Positions 46,250 through 55,044 of a DNA stretch of 64,000 bases are shown in pieces. Within the stretch, counting starts at the first letter, position 1, and each line of letters begins with the position of its first letter. The translations under genes were made by a program, and so were the position numbers. The notes below the pieces were generated by a model. The model did not search any database and was not told the DNA's origin. It worked only from the letters and a program-made list of their open reading frames with translations. Origin of the DNA: Cyanobacteria bacterium FACHB-DQ100 (GTDB lineage: Bacteria > Cyanobacteriota > Cyanobacteriia > Leptolyngbyales > Leptolyngbyaceae); NCBI GenBank assembly GCA_014695195.1, contig JACJNW010000019.1:222469-286468 (forward strand), written 5' to 3'.

Positions 46250-46942
46250 TTACCGAACACTCCGCACTAAAAAGTTCGCCTGACCACAACTTCTTCGCGA
46301 TCGTCGTAACACTTCTTCACTACAAGTCCCAGGCTTGCCATCTTTCGAGTAGCACACCAGCGTTTCTTGTAAAAACCGTCCTGACCCCGAACAACTCGGA
46401 GCAACACTGTTTGCTGTAAAACCAGGATTAGCCCTGACAAAATCCTGTTTAAACTGCGTCAAAGTCACACGAAATGGTTGAGTTGGGCGGACATAGCGAT
46501 CGGGAATCGTAACACTCTCTTTGAACGTTTTTGACAATTGGTGGTATTGCACTTGAGATAGACCTGAACAAGTTCCATGCTTTTCCCATTCGTGACTGTA
46601 TAGCTTTGAACTGGGATAAAGACCCGGAAACTGTTGCTGCATTCTTGGGTTAAATGCTTCGGTAGTGCAGTTTTGTGGATAGCCGCGATCGTACTGGGGC
46701 CACAACCCATGCAGGACAAAGCCTAATTGCCGTCCTGCGCCGCATTGTTGAGGATCGCGGTTGCCATTCGTTGCACAGTAATCCGGCGACCAAGAAAGCG
46801 CCATCACATAATAATCGAATTGTCCTGGAACATTCCGAGTTTGCTGAGCAGGTTTGGGACGAGAAGGACGTGCTTCTGAAATCCCTGGAAGGGCGCAAAT
46901 TCCAGCCAGCAGTAGAGCTGGAATAATGGCTTTTTTGAACAT
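46250..46942 (-). CDS. secreted RNase T2-family ribonuclease
   Basis: A 230-residue secreted endoribonuclease. The ATG at 46942 starts a signal peptide, MFKKAIIPALLLAGICALPG. The T2 fold follows with YYVMALSWSPDYC. Catalytic site I is GFVLHGLWPQ with His78, and site II is SHEWEKHGTCS with His117 and His122. Paired cysteines (for example in CAT, QQCG, NCT and GTC) fit disulfides in the periplasm. These enzymes cut RNA through a 2',3'-cyclic phosphate and probably scavenge phosphate or nucleotides from outside RNA, or degrade RNA of damaged cells. It is convergent with the YciI-like gene and its 3' hairpin. Confidence 0.92.
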   Translation of the reverse strand: MFKKAIIPALLLAGICALPGISEARPSRPKPAQQTRNVPGQFDYYVMALSWSPDYCATNGNRDPQQCGAGRQLGFVLHGLWPQYDRGYPQNCTTEAFNPRMQQQFPGLYPSSKLYSHEWEKHGTCSGLSQVQYHQLSKTFKESVTIPDRYVRPTQPFRVTLTQFKQDFVRANPGFTANSVAPSCSGSGRFLQETLVCYSKDGKPGTCSEEVLRRSRRSCGQANFLVRSVR

Positions 46943-47038
46943 CGCTTTTCTGAACACAAAGAGTCCTTGTAGAATCAATTAGAGCAATCTGAATTTCGGA
47001 GCTTGAGAAGCAAACCGAGATTATTGTAGGTTAAAGCC

Positions 47039-48322
47039 TTAGTCCGATCGACTCAAATCTTGCTCTGTTCCACAGTTGCGACAGTAGGGTAAGTGCTTGT
47101 AAGTTGGCTGGTGGCAGTTGTGGCACTCTAAATTTTGATGATAGCCACAGTGCGGACAGTAGTTTTCATTGTGCTTCAAGGTTCTCGTACAGTTAAGACA
47201 GCGAGACTGTTGCACTAATGCAGAAGGCGGGAGTTTAGTCCGAACGGCAATCTTTTGGAAGAGCTTGATCAGGGCAAATCCTGCGATCGGAATGAGCAAA
47301 ATATAGGCATAGCTCACCAGAAACAGCAATCCACCAAAAATCGCGCTGATGATATCGAACAAAAACTTGAATAATGCACCAACTTGCAGAAATTCAAAGA
47401 TTTTCAGAATCAGCGGGATAAAGAAGATGATCAGCAAATGCCAGCTAATCAGTGCAACCAGTCCATAGCGTCTCCGCTCCGCAAACCGGTAGACCAATCC
47501 TGCACCAATCAACAGAGGCACAAGGAACAAGGCTTGAAAGGCGAGCTGAATGCTGGGATACCAGAAGGATGCTTGTTTATATCCCCGCTCAACCTCAGAG
47601 AACGCGCCATCATTTCTAAGAAAATTAAAAAACTCAACGCTTTCAGGTTTTGTGACTAATTCCGTTCTAAGCTTGGCAATCTCTCCTCTCAGTTGAGCAA
47701 TCTGCTGATTGTTTTGCTCGAGTTGTGCTTTAGCTTTCTCGGCACCCACATTATTAATCGATTGGTCACGATCTTGTCCTGCAATCTTTTCCAGCAGCGT
47801 CGAATCGTATTGAGCGCGAATGGTGCGATTAGAATTCTCCAGATTGCCAATGCTGTTTTGTTTTTGGTCGATCGTTTTAATAAGCTTCTGGTTTGTAGGA
47901 TTATCAACCTTGTCTTTCAGTCCTCCAAACGCTAGACAAGTCGGTGAAACACTTCCTAATCTTCCCTGATTCGCTTGCTGATATCGCTCCTGAAATCCCA
48001 CCGATCGCGGCGATGTTTCTCCTGGAAATATCTCAGGAGAGTTATTCACCACGGCGCTACGAACTCTCTCGAAATCTTTGTTCTGTGCGGTAGAAGTTCG
48101 ATAGTCGCGCCACTCCGAATAGCAGGGATAAGCCTCATTCGGGCTGATTGTCCAATTACTAATATCATTCAGACCCGTAAACACATTAACTAAAATGAAA
48201 ATATCGATCAAAATGATCACAATCAAACTCACTGCATTCAGTGGTTGTTTGTTGATCGATCGAGTTCGCGTAAAAAATTGTTGTAGCGATCGCCGAAATC
48301 TTCTCAACATAATCTGTCTCAT
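47039..48322 (-). CDS. zinc-ribbon membrane protein of unknown function
   Basis: A 427-residue membrane protein. One N-terminal helix (AVSLIVIILIDIFILVNVFT) is followed by a periplasmic helical region of about 170 residues that includes a coiled coil (KAQLEQNNQQIAQLRGEIAK). Three to four more membrane helices follow at about 265-370. The cytoplasmic tail has double zinc ribbons: CLNCTRTLKHNENYCPHCGY, then CHNCHQPTYKHLPYCRNCGT. The ribbons could bind nucleic acid or protein partners. The function is unknown. An in-frame ATG at codon 5 is an alternative start. Confidence 0.7.
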   Translation of the reverse strand: MRQIMLRRFRRSLQQFFTRTRSINKQPLNAVSLIVIILIDIFILVNVFTGLNDISNWTISPNEAYPCYSEWRDYRTSTAQNKDFERVRSAVVNNSPEIFPGETSPRSVGFQERYQQANQGRLGSVSPTCLAFGGLKDKVDNPTNQKLIKTIDQKQNSIGNLENSNRTIRAQYDSTLLEKIAGQDRDQSINNVGAEKAKAQLEQNNQQIAQLRGEIAKLRTELVTKPESVEFFNFLRNDGAFSEVERGYKQASFWYPSIQLAFQALFLVPLLIGAGLVYRFAERRRYGLVALISWHLLIIFFIPLILKIFEFLQVGALFKFLFDIISAIFGGLLFLVSYAYILLIPIAGFALIKLFQKIAVRTKLPPSALVQQSRCLNCTRTLKHNENYCPHCGYHQNLECHNCHQPTYKHLPYCRNCGTEQDLSRSD

Positions 48323-48471
48323 CGCCTGAATCGGGGATTATTCAGGTGAAGTGGTTAGAACACATCCCCGTTGTGCTTTCTCTATCTAAAAGGAGATGCA
48401 GACCAAAGAGGATCGGCAATGTGACAGGTTTCTAACTTGCCTAAGATTCAGAAAAGTGCGATCGCCCAAAT

Positions 48472-48993
48472 TTAATTTCGATCCTGATGGGAATCGTAGT
48501 GCTTTCTTGAAATTTTTCGGCTTAAAAAATCTCGTTTGATAATCTCATAAGCTTGTTTATAAATCTGGAAATCAGTCGGTTTTTCAGGCTCTGGAATACT
48601 CTGCGTTACCGTGTGAAAGGCTTGAAACAGAGCATTCAATCCAGCGATCGCATCTTCAAGCGGAATTGCAGCGTGAAACCCATCTTTGCTGAATCGAGTT
48701 GCATAGACAAGCTGATGACGCTGTGCCAATTTCTCTAGCTTGTTTTCATGCACCAGTCGTGACACCTCGGTTATATTTGCACCGATTAATCGAGCTACTT
48801 TAGTTGCTGTTTCTTCGTCGGGGTTGCTTTGCTTGAGGCAAATCCACCCAAATCCCGCCCGCGAAATATTTACCTCTCTTGCAAGCTGGCTCATATTCGT
48901 CTGCGGATTTTCCTCTAAATACTGCAACACAAGCTGACCAAAAGCAGAGCACTCATCAGAATTTAGCTTTAATGAATTCATATTAATATCCAA
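48472..48993 (-). CDS. helix-turn-helix protein
   Basis: A 173-residue protein with an N-terminal XRE-like HTH: FGQLVLQYLEENPQTNMSQL, then AREVNISRAGFGWICLKQSN and ETATKVARLIGANITEVSRL. A helical C-terminal region of about 95 residues ends basic (SRKISRKHYDSHQDRN) and may bind a ligand or dimerise. A second ATG at codon 5 is possible. It stands alone and divergent from the lipoprotein gene. The regulon is unknown. Confidence 0.65.
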   Translation of the reverse strand: MDINMNSLKLNSDECSAFGQLVLQYLEENPQTNMSQLAREVNISRAGFGWICLKQSNPDEETATKVARLIGANITEVSRLVHENKLEKLAQRHQLVYATRFSKDGFHAAIPLEDAIAGLNALFQAFHTVTQSIPEPEKPTDFQIYKQAYEIIKRDFLSRKISRKHYDSHQDRN

Positions 48994-49202
48994 TCATTCC
49001 TATTGAGTACAACATCGAAACGAGTGTACTGATGTTCAGCGTAGGAATCCGGCATCAAAGCATCATCTGTCTATCGTGTCTATCTTAGGGCTTCGTTAGA
49101 CGCATTTGGGGATCACACCACAGACTGGTGAATTGCGATCGCGCAACCTCTTTACTCTTAAGTAAAAGCACTCCGATTACTTAAGAAGAGAAGGAGGTAA
49201 AT

Positions 49203-49643
49203 GTGAGTTTTTTTCAACAAGGGCGTAGATTTTTAACCGCGATCGCGCTCGTTCTTCTGTTAACACTAACAACCGCATGTGGTGGGACAGCAACGGCAAA
49301 ACAACCCCCCGCTCAAGCGCAAAGCGATCGCACCAGTAGCTATGGACAACTTGCCTATGGCAATTCGTCTGCGGGTCAAGACTTTGGTACCTGGGTGATC
49401 AGTGCCAGTAAAGGCTTGATCAAGGATGCTTATGTGCGGGACAACAACAAGCTAGGGGTAGTGATTTCGCCTCAAGTTCGACCCAACGAAGTGAGAGACT
49501 TAGCTCGATCGCTGGCTCAAGGCTTCCACAAGAATTTTCCGAATCAAGATTTAACAGTTTTAGTTTATGCGCCTGATAAAAAGCTGATTCTGACTGCTCA
49601 ATATGATGAGCAATCGAAGCAGATCCAGTATCAAGCTGGTTAG
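49203..49643 (+). CDS. small lipoprotein
   Basis: A 146-residue predicted lipoprotein. The GTG start has a strong AAGGAGGT six bases upstream. The signal peptide FLTAIALVLLLTLTTACGG ends in a lipobox with Cys28. The mature part is polar: GQDFGTWVISASKGLIKDAY, then PNEVRDLARSLAQGFHKNFP and DLTVLVYAPDKKLILTAQYD. No domain is recognised. It leads a run of co-directional envelope and stress genes to 53382; the next gene begins 34 bp after its stop. Confidence 0.75.
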   Translation: MSFFQQGRRFLTAIALVLLLTLTTACGGTATAKQPPAQAQSDRTSSYGQLAYGNSSAGQDFGTWVISASKGLIKDAYVRDNNKLGVVISPQVRPNEVRDLARSLAQGFHKNFPNQDLTVLVYAPDKKLILTAQYDEQSKQIQYQAG

Positions 49644-49677
49644 TAATTAATTGTGATTTGACTTAGGAGATAAAACA

Positions 49678-50190
49678 ATGACAAGTAGTGATGCATACAA
49701 GCGTCAGGTGATGCAAGACTTAGCAGGCGGAAACAAAGAAAGCCTGGGAGATACAGACAGTTCGCAGGACTATCAAAACTTTGATGATTTTGCTCAAAGA
49801 ACAACCCGCGATCAGCGCCATCAATTGTTCCAACGGTCTTTCCATCCCGATCGAGTCCCCACTCAGCAAATGGAACCCGAATTGCAAAAAGCGATCGCGC
49901 AAATTCAACCGAACGAGCGCGATGATGTTGCGCGTGAGTTCTTCAGCCATCTGAAAAAACGCGGTATTCACGATCGCGATTTAGAACATCAGCTGGGTCT
50001 TTCGACCCACCATCCTAGCCGGATGAGCGCGGATGATGTGAGTAAGCTAGCGAGTTTTGCGTACCACAACCATCCCGATATTTTCCAAGAAGTGTTGGCA
50101 GATCAGCCTGCGTTGGTGAAGTTTCTGAGTAATCCAATGGTAGGGGCAGCCCTCGGCGCGATCGCAGCGAAATGGTTCGGTCATCGCTAA
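49678..50190 (+). CDS. hypothetical protein, stress-cluster member
   Basis: A 170-residue protein with AGGAG upstream of its ATG. It is Asp/Gln/His-rich, with helical segments such as HQLFQRSFHPDRVPTQQMEP and ERDDVAREFFSHLKKRGIHD, and a short hydrophobic C-terminal helix (FLSNPMVGAALGAIAAKWFG) that may touch a membrane. I do not recognise a family with a known role. It follows the lipoprotein gene by 34 bp and is probably co-transcribed. Confidence 0.65.
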   Translation: MTSSDAYKRQVMQDLAGGNKESLGDTDSSQDYQNFDDFAQRTTRDQRHQLFQRSFHPDRVPTQQMEPELQKAIAQIQPNERDDVAREFFSHLKKRGIHDRDLEHQLGLSTHHPSRMSADDVSKLASFAYHNHPDIFQEVLADQPALVKFLSNPMVGAALGAIAAKWFGHR

Positions 50191-50233
50191 TCCCAATTCG
50201 ATCCCCGAATCTATAACGATTCTGGTTGAGTTG

Positions 50234-50259
50234 TGAGCGCTAAAAATGAGCGCTAAAAA
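50234..50259. repeat. 13-bp perfect tandem duplication
   Basis: tgagcgctaaaaa occurs at 50234-50246 and 50247-50259. It is followed by a doubled agtaggg from 50261. Non-coding. Confidence 0.85.
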
Positions 50260-50490
50260 GAGTAGGGAGTAGGGATGTTGAAAAGGAAACGGCACTCTAC
50301 TCCCCACTTCGCGACTGATTGAAGATCGTTATCTCTCTCAAGGTGGATAAATTTTCTATTGATCAATGCCTCCTTTAGCTGATGAGTTTGTCATTCAATT
50401 TAGTGTTAATTGAGTCTGTACGAACCTGTTCATTAATCAATCTCATTTTGGAATTTAAATATTATGGTTTTAGGTCATCAAAGCACCCCT

Positions 50491-51597
50491 ATGAGCAACC
50501 ACAAAAGAGCAGTTGGAATCTTCTCTAATCGCCGAGATGCAGAAAACGCGCTGCATGAGCTGAAGGCTTCAGGATTTAATATGGATCACGTTTCTGTGAT
50601 TGCTCGTGATGCAGATCACGACAAGAACATTGCAGGCGCAGAGACAACCAAGCGCATGGGCAACAAAGCGGACAAAGGCGCAGGTGTTGGAGCCGTATCT
50701 GGCGGCGCATTGGGTGGCTTAACAGGCTTGCTCGTCGGCTTAGGAACTCTGGCGATTCCGGGCGTAGGCCCGATTATGTTGGCGGGTGCAGCCGCAACCA
50801 CGCTGGCAACCGCAGCCGCAGGAACCGCGATCGGTGCAGCATCGGGTGGATTGCTTGGTGGCTTAGTTGGACTCGGAATTCCTGAACGTGAAGCTAAGAT
50901 CTACAACGATCGCGTTCAGCAAGGCGACTATCTTGTGGTTGTGGATGGCACAGACGAAGAAATCCGACGTGCTGAAACAATCCTCAATCACCAAAATGGA
51001 CTGCACGACTGGGCGGTTTATGATCAGCCCACGAATACTCATCAGGCTGCTGCCACGCCCGCAATGATGCCGCTCGAAAGCAGTGCCGCCTTGACCGATG
51101 CCCCGGTCGCAACCCAAAAGCGAGTTGAGACAGCGGCTCCGGTCGTCGCTCCCACCAGAATGGAAACGCCTGCAACACCCCTTGTCGATCGCACTCCTGC
51201 AACCGATGATGAAGCGGTTCGCTTGTACGAAGAACGCTTGATTGTAGACAAAGATCGCAATAAGACTGGAGAAGTCGCAATCGGTAAGCACATTGAAACC
51301 GAAACTCGTCAAGTCTCGGTTCCGATCGAGAAAGAGCGGGTTGTGATCGAGCGGATCACTCCGACCAACACAGAAGCGGTGGCAGGAAGCGATGCTTTTA
51401 GTAACGCAGAAATTCACGTAGAAGTGTACGAAGAAACTCCCGAAATTCAGAAGGAAGCTTTTGTGCGTGAGGAAGTGGTTGTTCGCAAGGAAGTGGTTCA
51501 AGAAACTCTTGCCGTCGAAGAAACCCTGCGTCGTGAAGAAATCGATGTCCACACCGAAGGCGAAGCGATCGTCGATCGTGATCTAGACCAACGTTAA
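50491..51597 (+). CDS. general stress protein with DUF2382 domain
   Basis: A 368-residue protein from the ATG at 50491; a start at 50464 is also possible. The N-terminal part is a general-stress-type module (KRAVGIFSNRRDAENALHEL) with a long Gly/Ala stretch (about 65-130) like a membrane-associating glycine zipper. After an Ala/Pro/Thr linker, the C-terminal 130 residues are DUF2382 (VRLYEERLIVDKDRNKTGEV, then ERVVIERITPTN), found in YsnF/AvaK-type proteins. These are induced by desiccation, light or oxidative stress. It lies between two lipoprotein-type genes, which suggests an envelope-stress role. Confidence 0.85.
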   Translation: MSNHKRAVGIFSNRRDAENALHELKASGFNMDHVSVIARDADHDKNIAGAETTKRMGNKADKGAGVGAVSGGALGGLTGLLVGLGTLAIPGVGPIMLAGAAATTLATAAAGTAIGAASGGLLGGLVGLGIPEREAKIYNDRVQQGDYLVVVDGTDEEIRRAETILNHQNGLHDWAVYDQPTNTHQAAATPAMMPLESSAALTDAPVATQKRVETAAPVVAPTRMETPATPLVDRTPATDDEAVRLYEERLIVDKDRNKTGEVAIGKHIETETRQVSVPIEKERVVIERITPTNTEAVAGSDAFSNAEIHVEVYEETPEIQKEAFVREEVVVRKEVVQETLAVEETLRREEIDVHTEGEAIVDRDLDQR

Positions 51598-51606
51598 ATC
51601 AACATC

Positions 51607-51634
51607 AGGAGCGGGAAAGAATGCTCTCGCTCCT
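51607..51634 (+). terminator. hairpin between the DUF2382 and BON genes
   Basis: A 10-bp stem (51607-51616 with 51625-51634, one G-T pair) around an 8-base loop starts ten bases after the DUF2382 stop and ends 23 bases before the BON gene. It may terminate or attenuate. Confidence 0.6.
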
Positions 51635-51656
51635 TAGCCAATTATTTTGTAAAGTC

Positions 51657-52178
51657 ATGAAAAAAGTTACTCTTCTTTTCCTCAGTGGTCTGTTGGCTAT
51701 TAGTACCGCAGCTTGCGGCCCTGCAAAAACGAGTAGTGAAGCACCTGATACCACCACAACAGCGCCAGACAGTCAAAACGTAGACAAACCTGCTGCACAA
51801 GCGAGTCAGAATGATGCGACTGACGAAACTCGCAGAAAGCAACTGAATTCCGATATTCGATCGCGGGAGCAGCGCAATCAAGCGATCGGCGATCCAAATG
51901 TAAGGGATGATAGTGACCTCGCGAGCGAAGTGCGATCGAAGCTCGAAGCCAATCTGCCAAACAGTGCATTAGCAGTAGATGCGAAAGATGGAAAGGTTAC
52001 AGTGAGCGGTACAGTTGTGGATCAAAGCCAACTCGGTAAAATCGGCACTTTAGCTAGGCAGATTAACGGGGTCAAAGCCGTTGAACTCAAAGTTAAAACC
52101 AAGCAAGCAGCAAAGCCAGACGCTCCCAATCCTGATAGCAAAAACATAACGCAGGATCATACGACTAATAAAAACTAA
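51657..52178 (+). CDS. BON-domain lipoprotein
   Basis: A 173-residue predicted lipoprotein from the ATG at 51657; the signal peptide MKKVTLLFLSGLLAISTAAC ends in the lipobox Cys. A low-complexity polar stretch is followed by one BON domain (about 85-150): DDSDLASEVRSKLEANLPNS, then LAVDAKDGKVTVSGTVVDQS and INGVKAVELKVKTK. BON domains bind phospholipid and occur in osmotic-stress proteins such as OsmY. It is downstream of the DUF2382 gene, with a hairpin between them. Confidence 0.85.
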   Translation: MKKVTLLFLSGLLAISTAACGPAKTSSEAPDTTTTAPDSQNVDKPAAQASQNDATDETRRKQLNSDIRSREQRNQAIGDPNVRDDSDLASEVRSKLEANLPNSALAVDAKDGKVTVSGTVVDQSQLGKIGTLARQINGVKAVELKVKTKQAAKPDAPNPDSKNITQDHTTNKN

Positions 52179-52192
52179 ACGCTTTTAGTCAG

Positions 52193-52221
52193 CAGCCCAG
52201 TGTTTCTAATACTCTGGGCTG
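52193..52221 (+). terminator. probable terminator after the BON gene
   Basis: An 8-bp perfect stem (cagcccag at 52193-52200 with ctgggctg at 52214-52221) and a 13-base loop, followed by only a short T pair. It is 15 bp after the stop. Confidence 0.5.
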
Positions 52222-52302
52222 TTCAAGATTGTTCACTAAGAATGATGGAATTGCCCTTTACAGCAGTCATCATTGTTAATTAAAGTTCTGCAATCTAAAT
52301 TG

Positions 52303-53382
52303 ATGGCACCCTCTAGCAAACCCACCCACAATTCTTTAAGCACCCGCAAAAGCAGCGCTGCAAACGTATTCGACTTCGGAAGAACGATCGCCCAAGGCTC
52401 GATCGGTTGGATCGGGCGTTTAAGCAGACGTGCAGGTCATGTCTTAGATTTTGTCGGGAACTTTCCACTCCTGCGAAATCCCATTGTCAGACGGTTCGCA
52501 GGTGTTCTGAAGCTAGAATGGCTGATTGGAATTAGCAATCAAGTTGACCTCGAAAAAGCCGAGGAAGCAGCGAAAAAACTTCAACGCCAATTTCCCGATG
52601 AAACTGCGGCGCAGATTGCACATCGTTTAATTGTCAAAAAAGCAGTACAAGCTGGAAGCACAGGTTTTGTCACAAGTATCCTTCCAGGGTTTGCAACAGC
52701 ATTGTTAGCGCTCGATCTCGCTGCAACCACGGCACTACAAACTGCATTAGTGTATGAGATTGCAGCCGCTTACGGATTGAATCTGCGGGAGCCGGAGCGC
52801 AAAGGAGAAGTATTAGCAATTTTTGGTTTAGCGCTGGGTGGAAGCAATGCTTTAAAGGCAGGCTTAAGATTCTTGCGAAATGTGCCGTTTGCGGGAGCCG
52901 CGATCGGAGCTAGCACCAATGCGACGATTCTTTACTCCTTGGGCTATGCTGCCAGTCGATTTTATGAAGCAAAGCTGGCAAACAATGAACCCCAAACTGA
53001 AATACTCCAACGCATTCATCAGCAGAGCGAAAACTATCTCAATCTCGCCATCAATCAGCAAGCCATCATGGATCAAGTTCTTGCACAGATGCTGCTTGCT
53101 AGCTATCCAGGAAAAACCTGGGAGTCAATTCTTCCAGACTTGAAGACCCTACAGCTAGAACCTTCTTCGCTTAAAACAATCGAGACAAACCTACGATCGC
53201 CTCAACCGCTCGGCGCATTACTTGATCAGTTAAACTGCGATTTTGCTGCACCTTTGCTGGCTCAGTGTCGCCGCATTGCCGAAAGCAAAGACGGCATTTC
53301 TCCTCAAGAAGCGGAGGTGTTAAGTGCGATCGAGCAGCGATGCAACGCCCAACCTTTAAACGAAGTAGGACTTGCTACTTAG
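52303..53382 (+). CDS. EcsC-like membrane-associated protein
   Basis: A 359-residue protein from the ATG at 52303; a start at 52273 is also open. The core (about 95-250) resembles the EcsC family: IVKKAVQAGSTGFVTSILPG, a helix FATALLALDLAATTALQTAL, then YEIAAAYGLNLREPERKGEV and a further hydrophobic helix FAGAAIGASTNATILYSLGY. The rest is helical and polar. The function in cyanobacteria is unknown. It is the last gene of the envelope/stress group. Its stop codon is partly built from the first two bases of a 46-bp perfect palindrome. Confidence 0.65.
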   Translation: MAPSSKPTHNSLSTRKSSAANVFDFGRTIAQGSIGWIGRLSRRAGHVLDFVGNFPLLRNPIVRRFAGVLKLEWLIGISNQVDLEKAEEAAKKLQRQFPDETAAQIAHRLIVKKAVQAGSTGFVTSILPGFATALLALDLAATTALQTALVYEIAAAYGLNLREPERKGEVLAIFGLALGGSNALKAGLRFLRNVPFAGAAIGASTNATILYSLGYAASRFYEAKLANNEPQTEILQRIHQQSENYLNLAINQQAIMDQVLAQMLLASYPGKTWESILPDLKTLQLEPSSLKTIETNLRSPQPLGALLDQLNCDFAAPLLAQCRRIAESKDGISPQEAEVLSAIEQRCNAQPLNEVGLAT

Positions 53383-53426
53383 TACGGTGAGAGTACGTAA
53401 ATCGATTTACGTACTCTCACCGTACT
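53381..53426. repeat. 46-bp perfect palindrome overlapping a stop codon
   Basis: The 23 bases from 53381 are the exact reverse complement of the next 23, with no central loop (centre atcgat). The first two bases complete the TAG of the preceding gene. No T run follows. It could be a terminator, an mRNA 3' stabiliser, or an extrudable palindrome. Confidence 0.9.
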
Positions 53427-53997
53427 GCTTACAAATAATTAAATAATTAATCGTAATAACAGTGTTATTAAGGAAAATTTTTGAAATAGAGTGAAGCAAT
53501 ACCCTGCTTTTGCGCTGTTCGCAACTGTATTTTATTATTCTTCCATTATCCAAAATACTACTATTGAACTGTTTTAGCTTGATCTTGCTTTTATAATTCA
53601 GGACGATGCGATTTGGCAATCTACTCCGTTGAATTTCGGTCTTCTTTACAAAGAATTTACAGTAAGAAAAAGATAACGCTAGAGATCGCTTTAGGCTGGC
53701 GTTAAACCTTGCACTGTTAGATTAATTCTTATACATTGAACCGCATCAAGGTTGTGTCGCTTACTCATAGAGATAAGCTTGCTCAGGGCTGCAGGGGTGC
53801 GATCGAAGAATTTGAAAGTAAGAGTATCAGACAGAGCGATCCCTCATACATACAGCGGGTCTATTCCCTAGTGTCTGGATTGAACTTATGCCCAACTATG
53901 CCCAAACTTGGAGCGCAGAATTGTAAGCAAGGATCGCTCCCGCCATCTCAGATGGACTTCTACCATTTCGTACACGTACATTTCCTGACGAAGTGCT
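53427..53997. other. long AT-rich intergenic region with no recognised gene
   Basis: About 570 bp without a convincing gene. A minus-strand frame (53407-53619) is AT-driven and starts from the palindrome side. A plus frame (53736-54041) runs into the 2OG oxygenase gene in another frame. The region probably holds the oxygenase promoter. I see no RNA gene. Confidence 0.5.
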
Positions 53998-54975
53998 ATG
54001 ACATTGACTCACACGCTAAACAACATCCAAGTCGTTCGTGACCCTTTTCCCTACATCATCATCGATAACTTTCTAGACGATGACTTGGCTCACCAAATCG
54101 AGCGGAACTTTCCGAAGCCAGAGGAAATGCCACGTCACTCCCCAGATTATGGATTGCTAGATGGTTGGCACCTCAATCCCCGCCACCAAACGATCGTTCA
54201 ACGCGCAAGCTCAAGAAGCTTGTTCAAGCTGCTTGAATCTCCAGAATTCAGGAAGTATATGCAAGAAGTTTTTGGGGTAGAGCAACCCTTATTCTGCGAT
54301 CCGCTCTATCAGGGTGCCGGATTTTTAACCGCGAAAAAGGGGGGCGTACATAAAATCCACCGCGATCGCAATCGTCACTTAAACACCCACTTCTACCGTC
54401 GTCTCACCCTGCTCACTTACTTCAATCGAGGATGGCAACCTGGGTATGGCGGCGAACTGAACTTATGGGATAGGAAAATCAAGCAAAACGTGGTGATCGA
54501 GCCATTATTCAATCGCTGCGTTGTCTTTGAAAATACAAGATATGCTTTTCACAGTGTTTCTGATGTCACTTTGCCAGCGGGAATGACTCGTAAGGCAATC
54601 AATTTTTACTACTACACCGAACTTCCTGCGCCCGAAGAGCGCCATACACACATTCACGATACAGAGTTCTTTGCTGCTCCTGGAGAGAAGCTACAGTTTT
54701 GGAAATATGTAGCACTCACGCGCTTTCCGATCCTTTTGATTGATACTGCAATCAATCGCAATGAAGCGGCTGCTAGATTTTTACAAAAGACCGGACTACG
54801 ATCGCTATATTTACGCACAGCCGCAGCAACATTAAAGATAGTTTCTCCGAAAAAGTATCAGAAGTTGCTCAAATCTAGCAGGTGGAACTTGTTCCAGAAG
54901 CCAGACTATCGATTGATCGAATATTGGAAGCGATACAACAATCAAGAAACTTTGCGAGATGGCTCAAAGCCCTAG
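53998..54975 (+). CDS. 2-oxoglutarate/Fe(II)-dependent oxygenase
   Basis: A 325-residue dioxygenase of the prolyl-4-hydroxylase-like group. Iron ligands are His121 and Asp123 in VHKIHRDRN and His185 in RYAFHSVSDV; Arg198 in GMTRKAINFYYY should bind 2-oxoglutarate. The N-terminal PFPYIIIDNFLDDDLAHQIE is typical of this family. The C-terminal 110 residues are helical and basic and may position the substrate. The substrate, a protein or a small molecule, is unknown. A bidirectional terminator separates it from the convergent S1-domain gene. Confidence 0.88.
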   Translation: MTLTHTLNNIQVVRDPFPYIIIDNFLDDDLAHQIERNFPKPEEMPRHSPDYGLLDGWHLNPRHQTIVQRASSRSLFKLLESPEFRKYMQEVFGVEQPLFCDPLYQGAGFLTAKKGGVHKIHRDRNRHLNTHFYRRLTLLTYFNRGWQPGYGGELNLWDRKIKQNVVIEPLFNRCVVFENTRYAFHSVSDVTLPAGMTRKAINFYYYTELPAPEERHTHIHDTEFFAAPGEKLQFWKYVALTRFPILLIDTAINRNEAAARFLQKTGLRSLYLRTAAATLKIVSPKKYQKLLKSSRWNLFQKPDYRLIEYWKRYNNQETLRDGSKP

Positions 54976-55001
54976 AACTTTGAGGCTTTAATGCTGCTTA
55001 G

Positions 55002-55037
55002 AAGGGCGATCGCTCTAGTCCAAGCCTGATCGCCCTC
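55002..55037. terminator. bidirectional terminator
   Basis: agggcgatc at 55003-55011 pairs with gatcgccct at 55028-55036 across a 16-base loop, followed by ctttat. It sits between the convergent oxygenase and S1-domain genes. Confidence 0.7.
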
Positions 55038-55044
55038 TTTATCC

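Noticed and set aside
50863..51552. 229-residue minus-strand frame opposite the DUF2382 gene
   Set aside because: It is Phe/Cys/Ser-rich and results from the acidic DUF2382 codons on the other strand.
53407..53619. 70-residue minus-strand frame beside the 46-bp palindrome
   Set aside because: AT-rich, no ribosome binding site, and its end lies in the palindrome.
53736..54041. 101-residue plus-strand frame before the 2OG oxygenase
   Set aside because: It overlaps the well-supported oxygenase start in another frame and has no family features.
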